Assembly: GCA_023634235.1 (NCBI GenBank)
Contig: JAMKCF010000009.1
Coordinates: 3,038,001-3,102,000, forward strand
Length of the DNA: 64,000 nucleotides
Direction of reading: 5' to 3'
DNA from: Pisaster brevispinus
Lineage: Eukaryota; Echinodermata; Asteroidea; Forcipulatida; Asteriidae
Shown here: piece after piece, positions 1-36,392 of the stretch
Position numbering within the stretch: position 1 is the stretch's first letter
How the letters are laid out: every line of letters begins with the position of its first letter
Made by a program: the position numbers and the translations under genes
Notes under the pieces: model-generated
The model's database searches: none
The model's input: only the letters and a program-made list of their open reading frames with translations
What the model was told of the DNA's origin: nothing

Positions 1-1794
1 AGAATCACAGTGATGGGTAAAACAATAAACCCAATCCAACTAAACAGTACCACGGTGAGGCATTGTGAGCCAACATCTATAGCATCAGACCAAAAAAACA
101 CATTTTGTAGGCATCGGTTATCAAAGAATACAAAGTTGAACGGTTTTTGTTTTGTTTTTCTTTTCTTAAAACACATACATATTACAACTGTACATATATT
201 TTGGTGCCACAGTTGTGATCACCCAAATTTAAAAGTTTAATTTTGAAAAAAAGGAAGAAAAGGGACATGATATATTTAGGTATTTATATGTATTCAACCA
301 TTGATCTCTGATGATTGAATCAGACATGATAGGTCAATGTGGTTTAATCCTTTTGGAAATGAGGTAACAATCAAACTGCATATCTTTTAGTGCTGATGTT
401 ATGAATAAATACCTTTAAAAAAACACTCGGCTTTAAGACCATGTGATCTGTGACATCACATGTTTATAAAAGAGCCACCGAGCCTGGACTTCCAGTGTAG
501 GCATGAATAATTGTATACAGTTCTGTGGGAAAAAAAACCTATAAATCTTGCATTTAATGGAGATTTCACCGTCTGATTTGTATTAAATTTTGATTTGACG
601 AAAGGGGGCAAATCTCAAAACTGTAAAGCTATTATTTTCACAACTCCTGAATTTGTGTTGGAATTATGATACAAAAAGTAAAATTTCCCATATGACCAGT
701 ATAGTACCTTGCCTGCCTAGAAAGGCCCTGGAATGTACAAAGTCACTCTTTTTGTAAACAAAGGTTACATGGTATATAATTACAGTGCTCAATTTTACAA
801 GAAATCGAGCCTTCGCGCCCTTCCTTTCTTGATTTAGGATTGATAGAAAATGCCAAAGTGCAATTACTTTCTTATTTTCAATTTGAGCCTTGTTAGTATA
901 TTGCAGGCCATTAGCTTAATGTTGATACATACATGAGATTTACCAGGGTCAAATTCCATAAAAAAAAACATTAGGCAAGAAAACTTTTTTTCAAGAAACT
1001 TCTGTTAAGCTGGGAGCCAGCCACACGTAGTACATAAGACATGGTTAATATAGCTGGTAAATACTTATCTGGTATAGCATAAATTATGGTTTCTTATTGG
1101 CATTCAACAATCAATCAGAGTATTAACATGCCCAAGTTCTGTTTAAAGCCATCTGCTTGTTAGCTATAGTGCAACAACCAAAAATCCTACCCTTAATCAC
1201 AAAAATAGATCACGAAGCTATCATTATTACCCACGAAAATCTCCATTATGTATGTGTTTTGGTGGACTGACATTGTGAAGTCACCGTACTGTGAAATAAG
1301 AAAACACACAGAAACAATAAAATACAGAATCGTCTTTCTATATAAATCTTTTTTTGAGTACTGAACAGTCACTAGAATTTGACTGTTGTTTTTTTTTTAC
1401 TGTAAACATATCAAATACTTCACACTTACGGAAACAGTTTAAATAACATTTAATTCTTTCTCGTCATGATTTCTAAATTAAATAGTGACGACTCATCATT
1501 GAGTTTTAGCCTACAGAAATTAGCCTATCGAAAAGATACGACCCATGATTTTCAACATGAGGATCCATATTGAGACAGCGTCAAAAGAACTGAACTACGG
1601 AAGTGCACACCTCTTAACACACATAAGGCAGTAGAATTTATACAAAAAAGAAACATATGATCATTTATTTAGCAAGTTTGGCTGAAGTATTTTTTTCCAG
1701 AATCAAATTGCTTTTTCCAAAATATTTTACATCTGGCATGGTCTTTGCCCTTCAATTCGATACCCTATGCCAAAAGCACACTGTTTCAAAAGAG

Positions 1795-2125
1795 CTCAGG
1801 AAAGCCATGTCCGAGCTGGAACCAAAGCTGCAGCTGGAACCTGAGCCGGGGCTGGAACCCAAACTTGAGCTTGCCTCAAAGCTGAAGCTGGAATGTAAGC
1901 CAAAGTTGGAACGCAAGCAAGAGTTGGGAACCAAAGCCAGAGCTGGAACACAAGACAGAGTTAGAACTCAAGCCAGAGCAGGAACTCAAGCCAGAGAAGG
2001 AACCCAAGCTAGAAACTCTGCAACCCAAACTATATACCTATTATCTATAACCCAAGCTGCTGCTAGAACCCAAGCTGCTGCTTGAACCCAAGTTGCTACT
2101 GGAACCCAAGCCAGGGCCAGAAATA
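1795..2125 (+). repeat. Degenerate roughly 18-bp tandem repeat, open in several frames
   Basis: Variants of CTGGAACCCAAGCCAGAG recur about 15 times with heavy drift. On the plus strand one frame reads LEPKLQLEPEPGLEPKLEL and then shifts. I see no splice context or homology, so I call it a minisatellite, possibly once coding. Confidence 0.6.
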
Positions 2126-3948
2126 GTGCTCTATTGAAGATTACATGCTTTATAGACCTAGGTCAGCTTGACCTATTAATGTCATGATTGGCAGTATAGT
2201 GTGATCTGACACCAGACCAAATGCCCTCAAACTAATACCCAAACACCTGCAATTTGTAGCCAGTTATAAGTTTCCATCATTGTTCGTCTTGAAACTTTTA
2301 AAAAGTGTCTAAAATATGATAATTATGTCGAGCACAGGGTCTCTGAAAAAAATATAACTTCTTACAAGTTCAAAACATCTTTTATACATGTGTAACACAT
2401 CCTCCATCGCTGTCTTAAGAGAGAGTTAAAACAACTGATGCCCCCCCCCCCCCGTTTCACTTTACACAGCTATGGACATATAAAACCCTTTCTACATAAT
2501 AAAATAACTCAGATAAATGTGAAATCAAAGTCATAAAACCAATGAACACAATGTTCTCTCTTCCCAGTAAATAGCAATGTTGGCTACCAACATATTCACC
2601 TTATGTAACTATTAACACATTATATACATAACTTATTTGGCAGTAGTAATCTGTCATGTGCTATAGGCCAGGCAAGGGGTAAAGGGTCAGTTCAGACCAA
2701 CACTTCTCTAAGCAAATTCTGACCCGTGTACACGTAGAGAGTGCTTTGGGGAAGGGAGGGGGGGGGGGGGGGTTGCACGTTATACTGACAAACTTTCCTC
2801 AAAATACAATGCGCATCTGTAAGTACAGGGCAGAGTGATCACAATTATATCAAATACATCAGATCACAGTAGCTGAATTTAAAAGCACATCTTCAGGATC
2901 ATGAACGCTGTACAAAGGTGTAGTTTTGAGAAGAAGAAAACAATTGCTTGAATAAAATACGGTTTATAAGGCTAGATATATCATTGACCATTTCCTTGAC
3001 AGCAAGTGTATGATTGAGGCTGCATATTGAATTTGCCGAGTATAAATCCGCAAGTAGTAAGCGACAAAGAATCTTATCACAGACCACGTCCACTTTATAC
3101 AGAAAGACTTCAACTCCAACTTCACAAGCCTGGAGCGAATCAATTTAACCAGTAATTCTTTGGAGATCTTTGCTGTAAATTGTACAGTGCTTGTCTTGAC
3201 TGTCGCATGATTTTGAAGGAAAAAAAACCCCATGTTTTTATACAGAATGCAAATTTCTGTTGCGGTGATTGCAACGAGTGGTAATGTCCCCGCCCTGTCT
3301 TTCTCAAAGAAAGATTTGGATTTAGCCTATGAGAGAACCCCACCAGGGTCAAAACGTCAGGGCATTCCTTTTCGCATGTTACACCACAGGTCACTTTGAT
3401 TGGTACTCTTAAGCAGTTTGCAAAAGCCATTTCATTTCTTTTCAAGGATTGCTTTTGATTGGTCGAATGTTCGAATTTAGGTTTAAATGAATGCTAGCTT
3501 CTGGGCTCAAAAGTAGAAAGATAAATTGGACTGTACCAATTCTACATGTAGATTATCTTGAAAAAGGCCGGGACCTTGCTCAGCGAAGCAGTAAATGATG
3601 CCAACATAATCTATAGGGAAACAAATTGCCTAAATAATATATTGAGCAATTATACTGTGCATTTCAACAGAACAGAGCGCCCCAAGATTTTGATTTTGAA
3701 ACCTTGCAAGACATTTTCAGTGTTTCAACGATTAAAACATGTGGCACAATATTCTCTATTAAACATAATCAAATTGGAAATCCCACGATACAACAATTCA
3801 AAGTCAACTACCCTTGTATGGATGTGATCCTAGGTGACTGTTGAACATGTGGAGAAACTGGGTATCAGTTCTTTAGATTTTGTTTTATATTCTTAGGTCA
3901 CAAGAGTACTACTTTGAAGTGTTTCTAATACTGAAAAGAAAATTCTTA

Positions 3949-3954
3949 TTTATT
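3949..3954 (-). terminator. Candidate poly(A) signal for the CDKL gene
   Basis: AATAAA on the minus strand about 350 nt beyond the end of the extended ORF and about 1.05 kb beyond the TGA at 5001. Position is reasonable; use is unproven. Confidence 0.3.
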
Positions 3955-4307
3955 TTTTCATCTCAAAGATAAAGCCAACACTAATTTTAGAACAACTTTT
4001 TTTGTACAAATCTATTTCATTTGAACCAAAACTTTTTGGGAAAGTTTTCTCCCACAGTGCAAAGAGAAAAGTGAAATCTATCTCTAAAGAAAATGGTGCA
4101 AACCGTGATAAATGTAAACAACAACCTTTTGAACATGAGTTGCCACTGATTTTTTCCCCCTAGAGGGCAGTAATTAAGAAGCTTAGTAATACGTGTCTGT
4201 TTATCGCAGGATTTAGCCATTCTGTTTGAGCTAATACTCTAAAATTTCAAACAAATTATAACGGAATAAGGAAGAAGTTCAGACCGTCCTCAATGTTGAA
4301 CCATTTG

Positions 4308-5000
4308 TCACCTTTTGAACTGCTTATTAGCAATGCCTCCTTCCAGCTTAGGAAGCGAGGGTCTGGTGGCGTGTGCATTCCTGCGCGAACTGCACTCTGA
4401 TGCACCAGAGATGTTTGATCCAGCAGTTCGCTGAACTCCCCGTTCTTCAAGCATCTGAACGGAAGCAGGGGAGTGACTGTAATCGCTGCGGCTCTCCAGT
4501 CTGCTGTGTAGGATCTCTGTACTCAATTTCTTCAGCATTTTAGAATCCCCCTGCAGCTCAATCGGAGAAGCCGAGCCACATTCACTCCGGCTTTCTTTCC
4601 TGAGGTAATCTGGAATGAGTTTAGAAGGCTGTGCTTCTCCTTGATGAAGGTGTGGCTGGTGTGGCATAGGGAAGGGGTAATGATGGTGGTGTGGCGAATC
4701 AGACAACACCTGATGTGCCTGTACACCATCTCCTCTCCAATCTACGTTCCTAAAATGGCTTGCCTTTCCTGCCTGTTTGTCTTTAGACCACACAGGAGAT
4801 TCGCTACAGAGTTTCGCTGCAGGTTTTTTGTCTGCATACCAGTTTGAGTACTGAGAATCTTCCTCAACTTTAGGAGGCTGCACAGGTTCCCGATCAGAAT
4901 ACGTTGGGAGCAAGCTCTTTCTCTTTTGGTGATGTGGAAGGGGGTTGGGTTGGGGCAAAGGTGCAGCTACGGGTACTGGCCCCTGGCCTGACCACACATT
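4308..5000 (-). CDS. In-frame 230-codon extension after the CDKL stop (possible long C-terminus)
   Basis: Directly after the CDKL TGA (5003-5001) the same frame stays open for 230 codons, to a TGA at 4310-4308. The predicted tail is hydrophilic and looks disordered: PLPQPNPLPHHQKRKS near its start, an HHHHYPFPMPHQPH stretch in the middle, and many Ser/Arg/Glu/Lys residues. The 4 kb to its left on this strand has no other ORF above about 100 codons, so chance is an unlikely explanation. It could be reached by splicing 5112 to 4982 (donor AAG|GTGACA, acceptor GGCCAG, in frame), by stop readthrough, or it may be 3-prime UTR. I recognise no domain. Confidence 0.5.
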   Translation of the reverse strand, partial: NVWSGQGPVPVAAPLPQPNPLPHHQKRKSLLPTYSDREPVQPPKVEEDSQYSNWYADKKPAAKLCSESPVWSKDKQAGKASHFRNVDWRGDGVQAHQVLSDSPHHHHYPFPMPHQPHLHQGEAQPSKLIPDYLRKESRSECGSASPIELQGDSKMLKKLSTEILHSRLESRSDYSHSPASVQMLEERGVQRTAGSNISGASECSSRRNAHATRPSLPKLEGGIANKQFKR

Positions 5001-28834
<23,834 letters not shown>

Positions 28835-29404
28835 TCAGCTTGGTACCCGTAGAACAGTCGGCTCAGTACAAGAGCACTCCGATGTGTAGAGTTTTTGATA
28901 TCTTCTCGAGTATAATTACATGGCTCCTTGGTTTGCGTAACATAAACCTTAAATGTCTGTGAGGATGCCTGGTTCTGTTGTTTGCTTTGGGTTAAGTCAG
29001 GTCATCTTGTGTACCGTTTGTACCACTTGAGATGAAACACACACTGTTGTAGAGGTACTTCGTATGTAAAATGTTGTTCACATCATCTAGCATTGGTGAC
29101 TGCTTCACTTCTACAGTATCCAATCCAATTGGCGGACTCTCCACATATCTGCACGGGATATCAAAACAAAACTTGCACATTCAAACTGTTTAAAAGTTGG
29201 GACTGGGAAGAGGGGGAAAATGGTACAAATGTAACATGTTTAAGTAACAATATTGTCAAGGAAAAAGCACAAGAAAAATAAGACTTCAGTGCTTTTAGAA
29301 AAAGCATTATAATTTACCATTTTAGCTTTGATATTTTACTAAATTTAGGTGACATCGTTTATCCCAAACAAATTTGAGGTTTGGATAAATCACCTGATAG
29401 CCTA

Positions 29405-29547
29405 TAGACCGTGCAAGTCTCGCGCATATTCGAACATTTTTGGGACCACTGTGGTCCCACGTACATTGCTTTAACGCATTAAAGAAACAAACTCACGCGC
29501 TTTAACGGATCCCAATGTTCGAATACGTGCGAGACTTGCACAGTCTA
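29405..29547. repeat. 143-bp foldback element
   Basis: TAGACCGTGCAAGTCTCGCG at the left mirrors the right end GAGACTTGCACAGTCTA; arms of about 34 bp. A second inner palindrome GGGACCACTGTGGTCCCA follows the left arm. Confidence 0.9.
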
Positions 29548-30659
29548 TTACCTCCAGGCGCACAAAAGTTGATTAATGCACCAAATTCAACTCTGTTTTA
29601 TTTTACAAATATCCTGAGTATTTGAAAAAAAAAGAAGAAAAAAAAAGTATTATTTACATAAACAAGGCACCAGTCTACTTGCAACATTGCGCAGCAGTGT
29701 CACATTAATTTGACAGTTGCAATGGATGCTAAAGCTTAAACACTGACCATTGACCATTTTTTTTTTTTACTATCTATTTTGTGACACTTTGATGATTTTG
29801 TCTTTAACCCATCTGAAAATGATTGTCTGTGATTCTACATTCACTTAATTCCATTAACGGTAAGTCGGTATTTTTATATGCTCCTGTAAGAAAATTGAAC
29901 AAATTACTTCAAAATCAATTTGTTTACAGCTCAAGCATGGGCTCAACATCAGAGCTCAAACAACACCAATCAGGTAACACGTAGGCCAATGTACTACCTC
30001 CATGCTGAGTCAGAGTAAACACACTTCTCTGAGCGTTGAAAGTTAAACCTAAAAAAATACGTTTATAGTGGCCTGACGTTTCGAACCCTAGCAGAGTCTT
30101 TCTCGAAGGCTAAATGACAACACTACAAACATAAACAGGTATACTGGTGTAACAAGAGCAGTCAAATGGAAATAGATGATAGAGGTGAAAGCACAAAGTT
30201 AAATCTGACTATAGAATAAGCTTATTCCTGTCCCGTAATAGTAATGATGCAACTGATTATATATTCAAACTTATGTAATTATTTCAGACATTATGGACAT
30301 GTGCACATGAAATGAAGAGACCACCAATCTCAAACACTCTTCAGTCTCCTAATGATGGCTAGAGCAGCCTAGTCTAAACATTGAGACCAATTAATCAGCC
30401 GATTTCCTACCTCCCCAGTTTAGTACCGAACAAACATTAATATCTAACCATGCAATGCCTCAAAACCCATCTACGCGGAATGACTTATAAAACTACAATG
30501 CATTGCCCTCACTCAAACGTCATCAGCAATAAATGGGTCTTACTGGGCGCCTTAATCTTGAGGTCTTCCCATCCACACATACTTGTGTTTATTGCAACCT
30601 TCCATATGACCATCAGGAAGATGGAGAGTTACAATAAAATGTAACTAATCAACACACAT

Positions 30660-30744
30660 AGTTACGATAATCGTACATGTAAACCCCCATCCTCCCGATG
30701 GTTGCAGACCGGAGGGAGGATGGAGGGTTACGACTATCGCAACT
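30660..30744. repeat. Imperfect hairpin, about 30-bp arms
   Basis: AGTTACGATAATCGTA...CCCATCCTCCC mirrors GGGAGGATGGAGGGTTACGA; a weaker, similar hairpin lies just left (30590-30640). Confidence 0.6.
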
Positions 30745-30836
30745 TAATCTACAAAATACACAATGCAATGTGTTCAACCAAGCTGGTATGAAGTTAGCCC
30801 CCTAAATAGGGCCAATCCACTTCTTATCCTTGGATA

Positions 30837-31060
30837 TAGATAGCACCTACGATCTTCTAGAACTATCCAGTTCGTTCCACCATCATCTCCATTATCCATA
30901 GAGCCTTATTTTGGCCAGATCTGCCTCAAAAGAGAACGCCAGGTGCATAAACGTAGAGGGCAAAAAGTTTCGAATGGGATTTTGTACATGATGACCTATG
31001 ACGTTCGTGGAGACGATAATGGAACGAACCGCATAGTTCTAGGAGTAGATAGCACCAACG
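30837..31060. mobile_element. Foldback element flanked by 15-bp direct repeats
   Basis: Direct repeats TAGATAGCACCTACG and TAGATAGCACCAACG enclose inverted arms of about 38 bp (TCTAGAACTATCCAGTTCGT with ACGAACCGCATAGTTCTAG). Confidence 0.75.
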
Positions 31061-31718
31061 TAATTCTATTTCTTTGCCCACCACTGTAATTTTTTAATCC
31101 ATGTCATTCTCGATCATGAGAATTACCGATAGATGATAAAATGCTGTACTTGTCATGCTTGTTGTAGATAGTCCTACTGCTGCCTGGAATTTACGGCAAA
31201 AACACCACACATTTTTGGGAAGAGTTAAACAAAATTTCTTCGCAGTTGTCAGTTTTTACTTTTGTTTACTTTCTTTTTTATTACTAAAGTGTTGCCTTCT
31301 TTCATCTTTCATTTTATCTTTTAATCATCAATCATGGACTGGACAGTGGAGGTAGGAGTGGGGTTCTTCCTTTACCATGCTTAATAAAAAATAGTATACT
31401 CAACAACTCCATACCGTGGAGGTGTGCTACTAGTACTAATAACTAGCTAGGAAGTAGAATTTTTGTAATTGACTGTTGTGTTAGTGCTACTGGCACTGGA
31501 CCACCAACTGACCAACTGGATCTGCCCATAATATGATCTGCCCGACTGCTACTGCTGCACGGGCTATCGTAACGAGAGTACGTTACGCTACCCCTATCTA
31601 TGCGGTCGGTATGCCTATTGACTTCACATAACAAAAAATACAGAATAATAAACTACGTTCTCATTATCGTTCACATTGTAAACAAGCACAGTTTATCTTC
31701 AGTACGTTTCAAGCTTAC

Positions 31719-31855
31719 CAGACAAACCCCGTTTCCAGCACTCAACTGATCCAGTCGTCTTCAAATTACACTATAATCGGGCACTTAACAAAACATTCGC
31801 GATCGTCGTTACACCGCAGTTCAGTTTCAGTATGATGGCAGCCATGACACCTGAA
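31719..31855 (-). promoter_or_regulatory. Candidate noncoding first exon of the CDKL gene
   Basis: A CpG-bearing stretch ends in a good donor CTG|GTAAGC at 31719 and lies 2.9 kb above the CDKL start codon. Transcription is not visible from sequence, so this is only a proposal. Confidence 0.25.
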
Positions 31856-34216
31856 ATTTACATAATTAATGTGATATTAATCCGCCATGCCAAGAATAGG
31901 TCCTTTTCGTGTTATTATTGTTATTAATTAGATTGCGCGCTTAAATAACGACCCACATACAAACTCATTTCTGAAGGATTTTCATACTACTTTATTTCTG
32001 TTACCTATACAAGTTATCGTATTCCTCAAAGCAAAATATCTTTAAATAAAGAGGGTGGTTGGAATTTGTTTACATGGGACTACTTTTCGATGGGAGAGAT
32101 GTGCAAACTCCCAAGCACGGTACACGACGTACCATACGGCGACGACCGCGGCACGATGAAAGCTGATGGGTTTTCCGGGTCAAGTATTCATATGCAAATC
32201 GCCATATCCTTGGAAACCAGTCAACCTTTGTATGTTTACCAACAACAAAGAGTGTAATGAAACTTCTTTGATGTAATTAATTATGGTTGAACCAAAATTA
32301 ATTATGGGCCTGACACAGGCAACAAAACAGAAAACACAGTTAAAACACATCAACACGATTAAGGCTAAAGCAACTTTATGTCATGATGAATTTCGTTACG
32401 AATATAACGCATTGCTTACAAGCGCGCGAAATAATATTCAAAGACCTCATGTTTGGCCAGAAGGGGGCGCCATTTGGAACTAACTTTTGTCTAGTAAGCA
32501 ATAATTAATTTAACTGGTTCAAACTAAACCTTTTGGGTTTGTAAAGTGATCATCACCATCCTTCTTTGGTCTCCTGCTATTACTTAGCTCCCAAAAAGCC
32601 ACCCGTCTTGTGCCAATATTAGCTCTCCAAAGCAATTGTTTTCTTCTGAATGGACATTTTTTTAGGAATCTACACAACCCATGAGGAGCCGATTTAAAAG
32701 GACTATACCTGCCCTAAACTTTCCAATTAATTTTCCTTCACCGTGCAAAGAAACAAGGTGTTCCAGAAGTTTTACCAAAAAATTAAATTTAATAAATGTC
32801 TGCGTTTGCTGCTTTTCATTAAACTGGACCCTTGGCACAAAGTTACAGCATAACAGTTTATTATCTGAAACATGTATGACCGTGGTATGACAGGTGCCCA
32901 ACTTATTATTAATAAATAAATTTAAGTTTGGTAAACAAACTTATGTTTTATAGTAAATACATGGAGCATAGACCTGGATACTAAAGAGACTGAGGACAAA
33001 AAAACAGGCTGCTCATAATTTGAAATGATGTACCTGAGAAAAATAATGGTCATATCCAGACTTGAGAAGATCTGAATACCATCCGTAAAACCCAAGACAC
33101 TGAGATCACGCCGTCTTGGACAGAGTATCACGATTTGAATCTATGCTAACTTTGGCCTCGTCCAGAGAATGCCACCAACATGCTCCAAAGTGGCATTTAA
33201 GAGTCCCAGAGGATGACCACCTCGAAGATGGACAGACTGCATTATGAGCTGACTGTTTCACAGCAAAATAGTCCCAGTTGTAGAACAACAGACTGACACA
33301 GGTCCACTCGACACCCAGGAATTGATCGCGTGAACTTCATTGGTTAAGGATAGGTCAAATAAATTGGGTAAGCGGTACTTTGCTTAGTACTCAGATTTGA
33401 CCCAGACGGTTAACTCTTGGTGATGAAATCTTATGGCTTTTTTCAAAGTTACACATATACACCAATCAATAACAACAAATAGTGGGGGAGCAAAAGACTG
33501 CAAGAAAGAAAAAAAACCTAATTCAAAACAAGGTATTAAATTTCTATGTTTTATTCAACAAGTGCAACATATGCTTGGTAAACAGCTAAGTCATTTCTGT
33601 CCCCAGAATTTACTTAAGAGAAAAAACAAAAACAAGTTTTGTTTTTATATTAGAAATAATTATAGATGCATAATGTACAAATGTATTATATGTATAAGTA
33701 GTATCAAATGCTTCAAAATCAAATGAAAACTGTTGCTGTCTTCATTTGCAGATGAATTTGTTTAAACAAAATCAACAGTGATTATAAATAAGTGCTTCAT
33801 GAAAGAATCAAATGTATCAAAACTGGGATAATCAACGAGACAGAAATTATGAACAAGAATGAAGGATTTTTATCGGCAACTCATGGCTCAAAAAGAAGAA
33901 GAAAAAAAAGGTTGAAAGAATCTTAACAAAAAAGGAGAAATCTAATTTGATCAAATAAAGTATTTACAAATGCCACTTTGCCTTTATACACAACTTGCCC
34001 AAATCTTAGGAAATTACAAACCTAGTAACAGTGACGTCTCTGTATCATAATAAAGCTGTTCCTTACTCTATGTCAAAATAAATGTAAAGTGCATATTATT
34101 TCTTAATACTTGGTGACTTATCCACTCAGTTGAAAAGTAGCCAACTCCTGCAAATTGTTATTTCCAATTGAGCATAAACCTAAGTGTATGATACCGGGTG
34201 TTTCAGATAATTGCTA

Positions 34217-34417
34217 AACTTGTGGACAAGTAGTTAAATTGTTTGTCTCGGTACATGCTCTCACGCAAATATCATGCTCTCACGTTAGTACTGGCTCCCG
34301 ACTACTGCCCCATGGGGCCGTGGTCGCACACAGAGCAGTAGTCTCGCCAGAGTGTAGCACCAAGGGTAACCATTACACTACCACCACTACAAACATTTAA
34401 CAACTTGTCCACAAGTC
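34217..34417. repeat. 200-bp foldback element
   Basis: ACTTGTGGACAAGTAGTTAA mirrors TTAACAACTTGTCCACAAGT. Inside, GACTACTGC mirrors GCAGTAGTC, giving a nested stem. Confidence 0.85.
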
Positions 34418-36345
34418 TAGATACTTGCAGGTCTGTACTATACATGTAGCTGAAAGTAGCAAAGGCTTCTTGCTTATTGATTTATGACATAATAATTTCC
34501 AGACTGCAGTGAGGAAAAAAAAGAAAAAAAAAAAGCTGTCTGTCAAATCATGACTTCTGAAGTCAATTGAAATGTTCAGTTATTTCATGACTGAATTGAA
34601 CCCAATGAACATTACTCCAGATCTTTGCATCCTCATATTCATACAGGAGTGTAATAGTTAAAATCACAAGAAGGGTCAGAGGGGAATCCTGGGAACTCAT
34701 CCCTTGTATCTCCCCCCTCCCTCTCAGACTAAAAGGGGGAAAAGGAAACTACTTGTGGATATTTTAGGTTAAGATTTGTTTCAAAAGAGAAACATTTTTA
34801 AAATTCCTCTGGCAATTTTTTTTCTCCATCCAATTCCATTCAGCAAATCCCTGACCTATGAGTATCATACTTGAACTGTACCATCGCTTAAATTTCATCT
34901 AGACTGTATAAAATAATACACAAAGTACAACTTTACAACTTGTACCCTTTGGGCATATTTGGCGCAATACAAAGTTGTTTATATTTTAGGTGTTATTATT
35001 GATTTTACCGATTGCAGAGAGATTTGACTGTGCTGCCCAAGCCTTGGTGCAAGACTTGTTGATTATCATTCGACCACTGCGATTCTCCCTATATCTGCAC
35101 ACTATCATGCATACAAGAACCATCGAATGATAGCAGGGGCTTTTACGGAAACCTGACTTAATCCAGATAACGCCCTCTATTGGTGGAATAGTTGCGATGT
35201 GCATGTACTGTTGAGTGTGTGGGGTTTTACTAACAACGAAGAACGTCTTGCACCGAGACTTGTGCCACCCTTAGTTCCAATATACAGGATACACTTGGTT
35301 TAACACACAGTTTCTAAATTCATGTCTTTACAGCTTATGCTGGCTGCAAAAAGTCACCAGCACATTCAATCATTTCTGGATATTACACAATTCTAGGAAA
35401 ATAATTTAGTTTTAAACACACTAAAATTTGTTTGCAATTTGAAAATAATCCAACGATATTCACAGCTTGTAGACTTGTAAAAGTTTGTACCCAGTAGTAT
35501 ATAAATACTGAAATCTAAATACAGCGTTGCAATGGCAACAACATAAAATAAAACCCCTTGTGACACCAGGCACAGTTTGGTGGGCATAGCAATGTTTCGG
35601 TTTTTAGCAAAACAGCATAGTTATCAGTTTAAACCAAAGCACCACAGCAGTTACAGAGACAGCCACCAAAATGTACCATGGTTTACATTGAAATCTGGCT
35701 CAACAGATTTGTGTCATAACATGCTGCTGTTTTCAGAAAAGTTAATTTAAAAGGTTCATCAAGAAATTTTAAAAGAATACTCTACAACTTTCCTTAAAAT
35801 ATTCGATGATGTAACATTTTACAACAAAATAGTTGTTAGGTAACAGTGTTAGCTTAAACCTGTACAGGTTTTTCACCTTTCGTTTTTGTAAGACGTACAA
35901 GATAGACATTGTGGTGAAATCACCAATTTGGTGTAAGTTTTTGCTGGTTTTCTTTAGGCGGTAAACCTCAGGGAAAAGTTATCAACAAATTCAATCAGTT
36001 GTACTTGCCGCAAAATCCCATTTGACTGTTTTACTAGCGGCTGTGGCTTGATAGTTACGTTAACAAGCGTTGAAGCACAGGAGGCCCACAGCAACATCCT
36101 TAGCAGCAGCCACAGCTGTAGCCGTCAATTCACCCACGGCTATAAATACCACTATGTCCTTCTTTGCAGTCAAACTCTCTTTAAGTTTGTGGGAAAACGG
36201 CCCCTGTCCAAAATCTCAGAACCAACAGCACATTATGTACATATTAACAATTAAAACATGGATTACTCCAAACAACTTCTATATGCATGCTTAAGTTACT
36301 GAGTGTACTTTTTATACATATATCATTAGTACAGGCCAAGTCTAT

Positions 36346-36392
36346 TATTAATATCATTATTATTAATATTATTATTATTATTATTATTATGA
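36346..36392. repeat. (ATT)n microsatellite
   Basis: About 14 ATT units, slightly interrupted. Confidence 0.9.

Larger units (their letters stand above)
1..4307. other. Downstream of CDKL: no gene recognised
   Basis: No convincing exon on either strand. It holds a degenerate 18-bp tandem repeat (1795-2125), short poly-C and poly-G runs near 2442 and 2758, a candidate poly(A) signal, and small ORFs that look like chance. Confidence 0.6.

Noticed and set aside
33106..33288. Minus-strand ORF with CHFGACWWHSLDEAK as a possible exon
   Set aside because: No recognised family, no supporting splice context, length within chance.
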